Virus record (IMG/VR): IMGVR_UViG_3300028607_003795
Span: 1 to 45,543 of that record
DNA length: 45,543 nucleotides
Reading direction: 5' to 3' (one strand)
Origin: a virus
The notes beneath the pieces were generated by a model. That model was given only the letters and a program-made list of their open reading frames with translations, was not told the origin of the DNA and ran no database searches. Below are positions 31,923 to 40,610 of the stretch, in pieces (within the stretch, counting starts at the first letter, position 1; every line of letters starts with the position of its first letter). The translations under genes were made by a program, and so were the position numbers.

Positions 31923-32219
31923 ATGACCGACGAAAACGTTGCAGACAATGAAGAAACACCCAACGAAACACCCGAAGATACAGATCCTAATAAGTTAGGA
32001 TTAGAAGACCTAAATTTAATGGTTAACATACTTGATGCAGTTGCACAACGTGGCGGCATTAGAGCAAATGAAATGAAAATTGTTGGTAATTTATATACTA
32101 AATTAATGAACTTTCTTGTAGAAAGCGGAGTTCGGCAAACGCCTAATGTTGAAATGAGTGAACAAGTGCCGACAATGGCAGAAGAAACAGTTACAAGCGA
32201 AGGAGATACAAATGATTAA
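31923..32219 (+). CDS. acidic hypothetical phage protein
   Basis: This 98-residue protein has a long acidic, Thr/Pro-rich N-terminus, then a helical core (Leu-Met-Val-Asn-Ile-Leu-Asp-Ala-Val-Ala-Gln-Arg-Gly-Gly). I recognise the core as common in T4-like marine phages, without a known function. A ctaggag ribosome binding site precedes the ATG, and the 60-base gap to the minus-strand gene has two direct copies of a ttataattata motif that could hold divergent promoters. It overlaps the next gene by 8 bases. Confidence 0.65.
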   Translation: MTDENVADNEETPNETPEDTDPNKLGLEDLNLMVNILDAVAQRGGIRANEMKIVGNLYTKLMNFLVESGVRQTPNVEMSEQVPTMAEETVTSEGDTND

Positions 32220-32853
32220 TCACGTGGGTAGACATAATACACAAAAGGTAGTAATAGTGTTTCGTGAAGTTCCTGGAGAGGATCACATGGCACTAGTGCT
32301 TTACCCTGACGTATTGCCAACTATAGTACATGATGATATTATGAAATGTTTAGAAGCTCCCATGGGGCAGAATGCTAAACATCTTGGCGATGCATTACAT
32401 CGTGTAGTAGGTAGTAATGGAGAAAACCTGCTTCAATTTATTCACAACGAAAGATGGATGAAAAAAGTACGCACCCAAGATGTTATTTTAATTCCTATAC
32501 CGGGTAAAGAAGGCGCTCGTCTAGACGAAATTAATAAAATAATTAAGGACCAGGAAGCAGGCAACAAAGCTGCTATTCGCCTGGCCGAAATTGATGCTAC
32601 TGCTGGACTTGCTGATCCAGCAAAAACTGCTGCCGCTAAAAAAGCTGTAGCAGCCCTTACAAACGCTGACAACAATACTTTAAGTGGTGTTGAGTTAGCT
32701 TCCAGTTTAATGGACCAAGCTGCAAAGATGCAAGCAGAAGCTGAAACATTAACATCTGAAATTACTAGGCTAAAGGAAGAAGCTGCCTCGCTCAATCCAA
32801 GTTTAAAGCCTAAGAAACGTGGACGGCCAAAAAAATCAAAAGTCGCTGCATAA
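32212..32853 (+). CDS. hypothetical protein with AT-hook-like tail
   Basis: ATG 32212, behind an aaggagat ribosome binding site, gives 213 residues. The N-terminal part has a Val-Val-Ile-Val-Phe-Arg-Glu-Val-Pro segment. The middle is an Ala-rich coiled coil (residues 120-195). The end is Lys-Lys-Arg-Gly-Arg-Pro-Lys-Lys, an AT-hook-like DNA-minor-groove motif. It is likely a DNA-associated or structural protein. It overlaps the preceding gene by 8 bases and is followed 12 bases later by thyX. Confidence 0.65.
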   Translation: MINHVGRHNTQKVVIVFREVPGEDHMALVLYPDVLPTIVHDDIMKCLEAPMGQNAKHLGDALHRVVGSNGENLLQFIHNERWMKKVRTQDVILIPIPGKEGARLDEINKIIKDQEAGNKAAIRLAEIDATAGLADPAKTAAAKKAVAALTNADNNTLSGVELASSLMDQAAKMQAEAETLTSEITRLKEEAASLNPSLKPKKRGRPKKSKVAA

Positions 32854-32865
32854 ACAGCTACAACA

Positions 32866-33537
32866 ATGAAAATTAGGTTGCTTAGTTATAGTGTTCCTAC
32901 AGAAGAATTTCGCGCGAAAGGCTTAGAAAATGTGCAAGATCTAATCGCTTATTGTGCTAGGGTATCTAATCCAGGTAACCAACTAAACACAGAAACTAGC
33001 GAAAAGTTAATCAAATATCTTATTAAATACAAGCATTGGTCACCTCTAGAGATGGTTAATGTGTGTATGGAGATTGAAACTACGCGAGATATTGCACATC
33101 AAATCGTTAGACATCGTTCATTTGCTTTTCAAGAATTTAGTCAAAGATATGCTAATCCAGAAAAACAAGGTGATATGTTTGAATATAGTAAAGCACGTTT
33201 GCAAGATAAAAAAAATAGACAAAACTCAATTGACGTTGACGATAAAAAATTACAAAGAGAATGGAACTGGGCTCAAAGACGAATTGCTGTATTAGCAAAG
33301 AAGGAATACGACTGGGCTATCAAAAAAGGAATTGCTAAAGAGCAAGCTCGTAAAGTATTGCCAGAAGGTATTACTAAAACAACATTATATATGAATGGAA
33401 CTTTGCGTTCATGGGTGCATTATATATCTCTTCGAAGTGCTCATGGTACACAAAAGGAGCATATGTTAATTGCAAAAAAGTGTGCTAAAGTGATTGCAGA
33501 GATTTTTCCACTTATAAATGAACTTGACAGTAATTAG
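32866..33537 (+). CDS. thyX: flavin-dependent thymidylate synthase
   Basis: ThyX makes dTMP from dUMP with methylenetetrahydrofolate and FAD. The ThyX signature is intact: Arg82-His-Arg84-Ser-Phe-Ala-Phe-Gln-Glu-Phe-Ser-Gln-Arg-Tyr95. Length is 223 residues, the usual size. It works with the dCMP deaminase at 37.0-37.5 kb, which supplies dUMP. Phages of marine bacteria often carry ThyX in place of ThyA. Confidence 0.93.
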   Translation: MKIRLLSYSVPTEEFRAKGLENVQDLIAYCARVSNPGNQLNTETSEKLIKYLIKYKHWSPLEMVNVCMEIETTRDIAHQIVRHRSFAFQEFSQRYANPEKQGDMFEYSKARLQDKKNRQNSIDVDDKKLQREWNWAQRRIAVLAKKEYDWAIKKGIAKEQARKVLPEGITKTTLYMNGTLRSWVHYISLRSAHGTQKEHMLIAKKCAKVIAEIFPLINELDSN

Positions 33538-33585
33538 ATAAATTATTGTGTTTGTAGACTTAAAAAAATAACTGGAGACAAATAA

Positions 33586-33810
33586 ATGCCTGCATCTTAT
33601 ATTATCGATATTATGGAAAAAATAAATTGTGATGATAGATATAATTTAACAATTGTTGCATTTCACATAGCGAGAACTTATAAGGTTTCCCCTGCAAAAG
33701 CCCTAGAACTTCTAAATAGTAATCAAGTAAACTTTAAAGATGCGGAAGAATTGTTTATTAAAAGCTTACAAAAAATTCAACCTAAGGAAGCGAAGAACAC
33801 AAATGAGTAA
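33586..33810 (+). CDS. small hypothetical protein
   Basis: This 74-residue, helical, charged protein ends in the epimerase start region (8-base overlap). An actggaga ribosome binding site precedes the ATG. A Ala-Arg-Thr-Tyr-Lys-Val-Ser-Pro-Ala-Lys-Ala segment looks like a helix-turn-helix-like turn, but not convincingly. No family is recognised. Confidence 0.5.
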   Translation: MPASYIIDIMEKINCDDRYNLTIVAFHIARTYKVSPAKALELLNSNQVNFKDAEELFIKSLQKIQPKEAKNTNE

Positions 33811-34762
33811 TGTGCTCGTTGTTGGTGGCATGGGCTTTATAGGACACAATTTAGTAAGAATATTAGAACAAAACAATCACCAAGTTAACATCATTGATAA
33901 TTTAACAACCTATGATATTATCGATCGCAATAAACTAGAGCCAATAATTTATGAACGTGCAAAACTAATTAAATCCGAAGGTACTCTTGCTGACATAGAT
34001 GATCGGGATACTATTTTTAATTTATTTGAAGAGTATAAGCCAGACATCGTTGTGCATCTAGCTAGTTTCCCAAGCCAAAAAATAGTGCAACATAACCCCA
34101 ACCTTGCTGCAAGAACTATGATTGAAGGGTTAATAAATGTTCTAGAAGCAAGTGTAGCTAATAACGTTAGGCGTTTTGTATACATTAGTAGTAGTATGGT
34201 ATACGGGGACTTTAAGGGAGTTGTGACTGAAACAACAGAATGTAAACCAAAAGGGCAGTATGGAATTCTAAAATTAAGTGGCGAAATGCTTGTGAAAGAT
34301 TACGGCTATCGAACAGGCATGGAATATGTTATTGCACGGCCAAGTGCTGTATACGGTCCCCGAGATTTAGGCGAAGAACGTGTTGTTAATAAATTTATAA
34401 AAGCCGCTTCCCAGGGTAAAACTTTATACGCCAACGGCGGCGAAGAAAAACTAGACTTTACATATGTAGACGACATAGCTCAAGGCATATATTGTTGCGT
34501 TACATCTGATAAAGCAAAAAACAATATATTTAATATAGCTAGAGGCAAAGGTGTTAAAATATGCGAAGCAGCACTATTAATAACAGAATTGATAGGAAAA
34601 GGAATTGTTGTAATTAAAGAAAAAGACAAAAATCAACCCAGCAGAGGCGAGTTAAGTATAGGCAATGCAATATATAATATTGGATATTACCCTCAATTTG
34701 ATTTAAATAAAGGATTAAAAGAAACAATTGCTTGGTACAATATATTTACATTATCTAAATAG
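33803..34762 (+). CDS. NAD-dependent sugar epimerase/dehydratase (SDR family)
   Basis: ATG 33803 gives 319 residues. The Rossmann motif Gly-Gly-Met-Gly-Phe-Ile-Gly-His (residues 7-14), a Ser-Ser-Ser-Met-Val-Tyr-Gly segment and the catalytic Tyr-Gly-Ile-Leu-Lys (Tyr-x-x-x-Lys) are visible, as is the Arg-Pro-Ser-Ala-Val-Tyr-Gly-Pro stretch common in nucleotide-sugar enzymes. It is probably a UDP-sugar epimerase or dehydratase. It precedes a DegT aminotransferase by 13 bases, so the two likely make an amino sugar. Confidence 0.85.
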   Translation: MSNVLVVGGMGFIGHNLVRILEQNNHQVNIIDNLTTYDIIDRNKLEPIIYERAKLIKSEGTLADIDDRDTIFNLFEEYKPDIVVHLASFPSQKIVQHNPNLAARTMIEGLINVLEASVANNVRRFVYISSSMVYGDFKGVVTETTECKPKGQYGILKLSGEMLVKDYGYRTGMEYVIARPSAVYGPRDLGEERVVNKFIKAASQGKTLYANGGEEKLDFTYVDDIAQGIYCCVTSDKAKNNIFNIARGKGVKICEAALLITELIGKGIVVIKEKDKNQPSRGELSIGNAIYNIGYYPQFDLNKGLKETIAWYNIFTLSK

Positions 34763-34775
34763 ATTATATAACCAT

Positions 34776-35723
34776 ATGGGCGCTGATTTACAGTCTATGA
34801 ACGACACAGTTCTAAAAAGTGGGCACCTGGTGCTTGGTAAATTTACAGAAAAATTAGAAGAAAATATAGCACAGGTTTGTAATGCAAAATATGCTGTTAC
34901 AGTAGGCAGCGGCAGTGATGCACTATATTATGGGTTGGTTGCTCTTAACATAAAGGGCAAAGTTGCTATTCCGGCACAAACATATATTGCTACAGCAACT
35001 AGTGTTAGTCGTGCAGGATGCACACCTGTTTGTGTAGATGTTAAGTCAAATGGTTTACTAAATTGGAACAAAGTACCCAAATCTATAAACACTATAGTTT
35101 GGGTAGGACTATTTGGTAATATTGAAGAATTACCCAAGAATAAATTTATAATTGAAGACGGAGCACAGCATTTTGGTGTGCCTTTACACAGTAAACTTGC
35201 TAGTTACAGTTTTGACCCAACAAAAAATCTTCCGAACTTTGGTACTGGAGGTGCTGTTGCTACTAATGACAATGCGATTGCAGAAAATATAAAAGCACTA
35301 CGCAGGCATGCTACTGTCAATAACCATGTTGGCGGTAACAGTTGCATGAGTGAACGAGAATGTGCTGAAATGCTAGTTAAGTTAAGTTATTTTTCTGGCT
35401 GGCAAAAACGTAGGCAAGAAATTGCACAAAAATATATAGAAGGATTTGGAGACCTAGTAGAAATAATTACGTCTCTCGAAGGCCAATGTACAAAATTTGT
35501 AATAAGTAGCTCTAGTAGAAACGAACTAGAAAGTTGGCTACAAGAAAAACAGATAGAAACTAAAAGAGTATATAATCAGGCACTTAGTAAATTATTTTGG
35601 TGCACAGATTTTTGTTTGCAAGCTAACGCAAATTGTGAAAACTTTTTAAGTCTTCCAATTGATCCTTACTTAACAGATAAAGAAATATCAAAAGTAATAC
35701 GAAGTGTTAAGGAATTCTTCTAA
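34776..35723 (+). CDS. DegT/DnrJ/EryC1-type sugar aminotransferase
   Basis: ATG 34776 is 13 bases after the epimerase stop (315 residues). PLP-site landmarks: Gly-Ser-Gly-Ser-Asp-Ala-Leu near residue 46, Glu-Asp-Gly-Ala-Gln-His-Phe-Gly near residue 124 (Asp binds the pyridine N), and Tyr-Ser-Phe-Asp-Pro-Thr-Lys-Asn-Leu near 141, where Lys forms the Schiff base. The family transfers an amino group to keto sugars. It is shorter than typical members (about 370). It stops exactly against the end of the minus-strand gene, with no terminator between. Confidence 0.85.
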   Translation: MGADLQSMNDTVLKSGHLVLGKFTEKLEENIAQVCNAKYAVTVGSGSDALYYGLVALNIKGKVAIPAQTYIATATSVSRAGCTPVCVDVKSNGLLNWNKVPKSINTIVWVGLFGNIEELPKNKFIIEDGAQHFGVPLHSKLASYSFDPTKNLPNFGTGGAVATNDNAIAENIKALRRHATVNNHVGGNSCMSERECAEMLVKLSYFSGWQKRRQEIAQKYIEGFGDLVEIITSLEGQCTKFVISSSSRNELESWLQEKQIETKRVYNQALSKLFWCTDFCLQANANCENFLSLPIDPYLTDKEISKVIRSVKEFF

Positions 35724-36995
35724 CTACCCCCATTTATTATCAAAGAAGTTTTTAAGCCAAGACCACTCAAAACTAAGTTGTAAGTCTTCTCCACTTTCCA
35801 CAAATTTAACAGCATCATTTGCGCCCCGTAAACTCCACTTGGCATGATTTCCTTGAGCTACTGTGCGCCATGTTTTAAGTCGATATCGGCTTTCTACATC
35901 ATCTTGTTGCGTAAGTTTAACGCATTCTCTAAACGCTGTACGCCATGTGCTAAAAGGATCAGTGTTAAATTCTGCTATACTGCCTACAATAGGAATTACA
36001 CCGTGCTTTGCGCTAAGTGTAAAATCTAACCCCCACGTCTCAGCATTTAACACTAGTTGCTTATGGTATATAATAATACCCATGTGTCCATACTCTAATC
36101 CATTAACAGGATTATGGCTATAAAATATCCAATGCTTCGGGCCCTGTAACCAATCCGGCTGTAAGTTAAAATTAAAATTCTCTTTAACAACACATTTAGC
36201 AAACACATTAAAGAACCATTCTGTATCACTAACTTCTGCACAAGCTTTATATGCTTGCGCTCTACCTGTTATATTGTCAATTCGTTTCGCTCTTGGGCAT
36301 AAATTTTTGAGTAGGTCCCAGTTTCTTTCGGCGTTTTTTTCGCCATTCGAAAGATATACTACATCTAGTGGTTTTTCTTCTATATTATAGTCGGTATGAC
36401 GCAATATGTATGGGTAATCATAAAACTGTCCCTTAAAATGCGTTTTACAGTCTCTGGGCACCAACACTACACTACCGCTATGTGTAAAGACGTGTAAATC
36501 GCGTTTTTTCCATAAACACGGCTCATAGTCTATATTTGCAGGTGTTTTCTTTATCCAGGCATATAGTGTGGTTAGCTCATCTAAATTATCAATTGTAGGC
36601 CACTCAAAACGAGGTATATAGGGCTTACTATGCCAATTTATATGCTCGTACCACTCTAGTAACCTTAACCTCGCTTGTTGACGCTTAAAAGCTGCTACAG
36701 GCACTAAAAACGTGTCACCAAATTGTTGGTTGCCACTAGCCCAACAATGTATTTGATCTGCTTCCCAGGGCACGGGCTGCCAGGTAAAATTAAAGTTACT
36801 ATAATCACATAAATCACTAACTACCCACACATATTCTGTTCGAGTGCGATTTACACATCTGCGTATAGTATCCAAATGTGTATCATTCCAACGAGTATAT
36901 TGTGTGTGTGCAGGCAATTTTAGGAAATTGCCGTCGACACACGTGTGACGCAGACCGCGAAGACCGCCCATTGCCATGCAAAATATGTCAAACAT
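35724..36995 (-). CDS. large hypothetical protein, glycosyltransferase-like at best
   Basis: This 423-residue protein is rich in Trp, Tyr and His (Phe-Tyr-Ser-His-Asn-Pro-Val-Asn-Gly; Trp-Ile-Phe-Tyr-Ser). A Val-Val-Tyr-Leu-Ser-Asn-Gly-Glu-Lys segment and spaced Asp residues recall glycosyltransferases of the kind found beside carbamoyltransferase clusters in marine phages, but I see no decisive motif. It is the last gene of the minus-strand operon, 19 bases after dCMP deaminase. Function is unknown; a role in the same pathway as its upstream neighbours is inferred. Confidence 0.6.
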   Translation of the reverse strand: MFDIFCMAMGGLRGLRHTCVDGNFLKLPAHTQYTRWNDTHLDTIRRCVNRTRTEYVWVVSDLCDYSNFNFTWQPVPWEADQIHCWASGNQQFGDTFLVPVAAFKRQQARLRLLEWYEHINWHSKPYIPRFEWPTIDNLDELTTLYAWIKKTPANIDYEPCLWKKRDLHVFTHSGSVVLVPRDCKTHFKGQFYDYPYILRHTDYNIEEKPLDVVYLSNGEKNAERNWDLLKNLCPRAKRIDNITGRAQAYKACAEVSDTEWFFNVFAKCVVKENFNFNLQPDWLQGPKHWIFYSHNPVNGLEYGHMGIIIYHKQLVLNAETWGLDFTLSAKHGVIPIVGSIAEFNTDPFSTWRTAFRECVKLTQQDDVESRYRLKTWRTVAQGNHAKWSLRGANDAVKFVESGEDLQLSFEWSWLKNFFDNKWG

Positions 36996-37014
36996 TAAGA
37001 TGGGCCATAATAAA

Positions 37015-37524
37015 TTATTCTTCTAGAAGATCTGAAATCTGCTCAATATTAATATTACATTTACAAAGGAATTCTATACCATCTTTGGTCCTATAACTGT
37101 GTGTATAGTAAACTTCTTTTATACCAGATTGATATATTCCTTTAGCACATTCTAAACAGGGTTGATGTGTAGTAAATAAGGTAGCCTCGTCTCCACTTTC
37201 AGTACATCTAGCTAACTTCATTAAAGCATTCATTTCAGCGTGGAGTACTTCTGGCTTAGTAACAAGTTTATATTTTCCTTCATAATCTTCTAGCGGCCAT
37301 TGCTTTTGAATTTCATCAGGATCAAGCCGTACACCAGAAGTTTCCGGCATATACTTTTTATATTCACATTCATTAGTCCACCCCGCGGGTGTTCCGTTCC
37401 AGGAAAATGATATAATATTATTATTTTTTACAATTACACATCCTACCTGTAGGCGCTTGGCCCTGGATAATTCCGAACATAAAAATGCTACTTTCATGTA
37501 AAAATTTATCATTCGTTTATTCAT
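37015..37524 (-). CDS. dCMP deaminase
   Basis: This 169-residue protein has the zinc/catalytic His-Ala-Glu-Met-Asn near residue 95 and the Pro-Cys-Leu-Glu-Cys pair near 121, the classic cytidine/deoxycytidylate deaminase site. A Val-Gly-Cys-Val-Ile-Val segment and a Cys/His cluster near the middle also occur in T4 dCMP deaminase (gene cd), which binds a second zinc. It produces dUMP for ThyX. It lies in the minus-strand operon with a 56-base gap to the upstream gene. Confidence 0.85.
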   Translation of the reverse strand: MNKRMINFYMKVAFLCSELSRAKRLQVGCVIVKNNNIISFSWNGTPAGWTNECEYKKYMPETSGVRLDPDEIQKQWPLEDYEGKYKLVTKPEVLHAEMNALMKLARCTESGDEATLFTTHQPCLECAKGIYQSGIKEVYYTHSYRTKDGIEFLCKCNINIEQISDLLEE

Positions 37525-37580
37525 AACGTGTTATTAATTCCTCTGATATGTTACATAACAAATTGAGATTTTTTCTTTTA

Positions 37581-37883
37581 CTAAAACCAACCCATCATCA
37601 TTTTTGTTTCTTCCGACACATTGTCTATACTAAACTGTGGTTCAAATACCAATTCACGTTCTACCGTTTTTACACCGTCTACATGAAGTACGGCATCATA
37701 TATGTCCTGACAAATCTGATCTGCAAAAGGGCACATCATGCTTGTTAATGTGTGTTTAACATGACAATGAGCTTCATCTATATTAATATCATAAATTAAT
37801 CCAAGATCATAAACGTTTATGCTAATCTCGGGGTCGTAAACTTGTCTTAAGCTTTCAATAACTTTTTCTTTATCTATGAACAT
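37581..37883 (-). CDS. MIP18/SufT (DUF59) iron-sulfur assembly protein
   Basis: This 100-residue protein has the DUF59 signature Val-Tyr-Asp-Pro-Glu-Ile-Ser-Ile-Asn-Val-Tyr-Asp-Leu-Gly-Leu-Ile-Tyr near residues 15-31 and a Met-Met-Cys-Pro-Phe-Ala segment (residues 49-54) with the conserved Cys. Established knowledge: SufT/MIP18/PaaD-type proteins help mature iron-sulfur proteins. At least five radical-SAM enzymes encoded on the same operon need [4Fe-4S] clusters, so a maturation role for them is attractive (inference). It overlaps the carbamoyltransferase gene by 10 bases. Confidence 0.8.
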   Translation of the reverse strand: MFIDKEKVIESLRQVYDPEISINVYDLGLIYDINIDEAHCHVKHTLTSMMCPFADQICQDIYDAVLHVDGVKTVERELVFEPQFSIDNVSEETKMMMGWF

Positions 37884-39364
37884 ACTTTTACTCCATATTT
37901 TTTCTCAAACCTGTCAGCATCCGCTCTATCATTAACCATGGGTTCACCACGAATGTTTAGGCTTGTGTTTAATAACATTGGGCAATCTGTTAAAGTGTAC
38001 CACATTTCAAGCAATCTCCTTGCTCCAGTTTTATCATCTTTACTTACAGTCTGAACGCGACTTGATCCATCAACATGAACTATTGCTGGGAACAAATGTG
38101 GATTTTTGCACTGGAAAATATATTGCATAAATGGGCTTTCGGCCAATTTGTTTTTTATCATTTTTCCTGGCAGCTTGATTATAGGTGCTGGTTGCTTAAT
38201 TTCGGGCCCTTGTATAGCTACAAATGGCCACGAAAAATTTTCGTTTAAAAATTCTTTAAGTATCATAGGAGCAAATGGTCTAAATTTTTGCCTACGCTTA
38301 ATCTCGTTAACTCTGTCCTTTATTTCAGGTTCGCGCGGATCTGCAAGTAAGCTACGATTACCTAATGCTCTAGGCCCAAACTCTGCTCTACCACTTGCTA
38401 CCCCTACTATTTTATTATTAATAAGTTCGCTTATTATTTCTTCACAAGGATATTTGCCTGGGATATTAGTACCAAGATATGGCCCTTGCCAATTTAACCG
38501 TTTACCGTAAGCTAATGCTGCGGCACCTAAACTGCTACCACAATCTCCAGGGTTAGGCATTATCCATACATTATTCCACAATTGTCTTAAATGACTGTTA
38601 GCTACACAATTAAGTGCAACACCACCCATAAACACGCAATTTCTAATATTAGGATAAGCTTTATATAATTGCATCATTATAATTGTTACACAATGTTCTG
38701 TTATTGCTTGTGCGGCAGTTGCTATGTCTTCGTTTTTTGCGCCCTTAAGCCAATTTTTGTCTACACCAATGTGTAAGTTTTTCTTCCAAGTTTGTTTGGT
38801 GTCTTTATCTACAAACTCGCTATACATTTTTTTATACCATATGTTCTTACCGTACGCTGCCATTCCCATTAAAATATATTCTTCTTCCAATGGCTTTAAA
38901 CCAGCGCGTTGAGTCATTGCACTATAAAATAATCCTAAACTATGAGGGTAATGCTGTTGCATAACACGCTTATATTGTGCGTAGCCGTACTTGTCATAGT
39001 AAGCAAGCCATGCTGTATAAGTGGCGTGGCTAAGGTGGTGCTTATGACATTTTATTGGCACGGTAAAATTATAACCTAAGGAAGCTAGTTGCTGTTTGGG
39101 TAAATCTCTTAAACTAAAAGCTCTAGAATATTCACCACTATATAATTGTCTAGTTTTCTTTAGCCATGGCTTTTCGTACCACGCAACTTGTTTAGGGTAA
39201 CCGTAGCTTAACGCTTCGTCAAGAATAGCGGTGTTAAGCGTTGGGTCGTTTTTCTTTTTACTATAGCGTTCAGCATGAGCAGCAAACAAAATGTCTCCAT
39301 TAGTGTTAACTACGCTTACACCAGCATCATGAAATCCAGCACTTATACCTAAATAATTACTCAT
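37874..39364 (-). CDS. NodU/CmcH-type carbamoyltransferase
   Basis: This 496-residue protein begins with the ASKHA-type Gly-Ile-Ser-Ala-Gly-Phe-His-Asp-Ala-Gly (residues 6-15) and has His-His-Leu-Ser-His-Ala near residue 105 (iron or metal ligands in the YrdC-like lobe family) and Ala-Glu-Phe-Gly-Pro-Arg-Ala-Leu-Gly-Asn-Arg-Ser near 320, the carbamoyltransferase C-terminal signature. Family members carbamoylate sugar or antibiotic hydroxyls using carbamoyl phosphate. The start overlaps the tiny upstream gene by ATGA. The acceptor is unknown; a phage glycan is the usual guess. Confidence 0.9.
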   Translation of the reverse strand: MSNYLGISAGFHDAGVSVVNTNGDILFAAHAERYSKKKNDPTLNTAILDEALSYGYPKQVAWYEKPWLKKTRQLYSGEYSRAFSLRDLPKQQLASLGYNFTVPIKCHKHHLSHATYTAWLAYYDKYGYAQYKRVMQQHYPHSLGLFYSAMTQRAGLKPLEEEYILMGMAAYGKNIWYKKMYSEFVDKDTKQTWKKNLHIGVDKNWLKGAKNEDIATAAQAITEHCVTIIMMQLYKAYPNIRNCVFMGGVALNCVANSHLRQLWNNVWIMPNPGDCGSSLGAAALAYGKRLNWQGPYLGTNIPGKYPCEEIISELINNKIVGVASGRAEFGPRALGNRSLLADPREPEIKDRVNEIKRRQKFRPFAPMILKEFLNENFSWPFVAIQGPEIKQPAPIIKLPGKMIKNKLAESPFMQYIFQCKNPHLFPAIVHVDGSSRVQTVSKDDKTGARRLLEMWYTLTDCPMLLNTSLNIRGEPMVNDRADADRFEKKYGVKVCS

Positions 39365-39471
39365 TTGTAAATAAACGGATCCCTTTTTCTAAGCTCTTTA
39401 AGTCTTTTTCTATACTGTATTTCTAATTTAATTCGATTATATAACATTTTAAACCAATTTATTATTATCAT
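39361..39471 (-). CDS. 36-residue basic microprotein between carbamoyltransferase and upstream gene
   Basis: This frame is short but coupled on both sides: its ATG overlaps the TGA of the upstream gene (39468-39470) and its own TGA overlaps the ATG of the carbamoyltransferase (both ATGA). The product begins Met-Ile-Ile-Ile-Asn-Trp-Phe-Lys, is strongly basic, helical, and ends Arg-Asp-Pro-Phe-Ile-Tyr-Lys. I recall tails of this type (Lys-Arg-Asp-Pro-Phe-Ile-Tyr) beside such carbamoyltransferase genes in marine phages, but not a function. Such double coupling is hard to obtain by chance. Confidence 0.7.
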   Translation of the reverse strand: MIIINWFKMLYNRIKLEIQYRKRLKELRKRDPFIYK

Positions 39472-40610
39472 CTTAGTTCCTCTATCTGTTTTTCGATATA
39501 TTTCGGACTACTCCAATGGTAATCGTACGTACAACTATATTTTCCGCACTCAATCTTATATATGTCTAAGTAATTCCCTAATATTTTCCAAATTTCTTGT
39601 GCATTAGTTGTTCCAAAACTCTTTTTTAAATTAATTTGGCCAATTTTTAAATAACCCAGGCTAAGTTTTGGGTTATGAGGATTTAAATTATTTTGTTTTA
39701 ACCATTTAGTAAACTGGTCCATATCTTCCGCGTGAAAAATTTTAGTGTCTTTTGTAACCGTATTTCCCCATTCTATATCAAACTCTCCGCTATAATATTG
39801 TAAGTGCGTAATAGCTTTACATGTGCTATCTGTTAACACTGGCGCATCTTCGTCTCTCCACACCTCAAATAGTGTTTTTCCAAGTTGACACCAATGCATG
39901 TACACACCACCGAATTCTCTATTATAACTATTTTCTAAAAATCCTTTTCTATGCTTATCATTGAGATTAAATCTAGTAGCTTTAAAAAATGTAGTAATCT
40001 GGCTTGGACGAACCCAAAATGGTTCAATTTCTAGCTTTCTTTCGCTAAGACAAAGAGTTTCAATTTCATGACATAAATTATTTAACTGCCTAATAGCGTG
40101 TTTTATTGCGTGCGTTGCTGTTGCAAAGTATTTACTCGGTTTTTCAACTGTACCTTGTAAACATTCAAAATGATTGTGAAGCCTGTTCATTATGCCATGT
40201 TTTACTCTTAAACCAAGTGACTTAGATAAATCAGGAAAGTTTTCTGCTGTATTAACTGTACCAATTGGATAATTATGAGGGAATCTTACTGCCTCAGGGT
40301 AGAAATGTTCTTCTATAATGTATGGTTTTAATCCAGCGCCTTGCCATATGTCAGTTCTGTTAAAACGATTGATGTTATGTATATGAATATTTAATTCGCC
40401 ACAAAGATAATATAAATTACGTTTACTATGCGGGAAGCCGTGAAAACAATAATTTTTTTCTAAGTGCTTAGAATTTTGTAGTATGTCGGTTTGTAAAGCA
40501 TGCACCCAGTCACGCCCAAGTTCGTTATCTACTGTGCGAATATCATAGTCGATAAGGTTGTTACTACCTATAACACTATAGTCTCGTAATATAACTTTAA
40601 CTGATTTCAT
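39468..40610 (-). CDS. hypothetical 380-residue protein in the radical-SAM operon
   Basis: No family is recognised. The protein has many His (Phe-His-Gly-Phe-Pro-His near residue 57; His-Ile-His near 75; His-Asn-His near 145), many aromatic residues, and two Cys near its end. The His content could mean metal binding. It overlaps the radical-SAM gene upstream by 14 bases and the microprotein downstream by 4, so it is an integral member of the operon and may be the substrate carrier, an oxygenase or an accessory protein of the radical-SAM set. Confidence 0.65.
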   Translation of the reverse strand: MKSVKVILRDYSVIGSNNLIDYDIRTVDNELGRDWVHALQTDILQNSKHLEKNYCFHGFPHSKRNLYYLCGELNIHIHNINRFNRTDIWQGAGLKPYIIEEHFYPEAVRFPHNYPIGTVNTAENFPDLSKSLGLRVKHGIMNRLHNHFECLQGTVEKPSKYFATATHAIKHAIRQLNNLCHEIETLCLSERKLEIEPFWVRPSQITTFFKATRFNLNDKHRKGFLENSYNREFGGVYMHWCQLGKTLFEVWRDEDAPVLTDSTCKAITHLQYYSGEFDIEWGNTVTKDTKIFHAEDMDQFTKWLKQNNLNPHNPKLSLGYLKIGQINLKKSFGTTNAQEIWKILGNYLDIYKIECGKYSCTYDYHWSSPKYIEKQIEELR

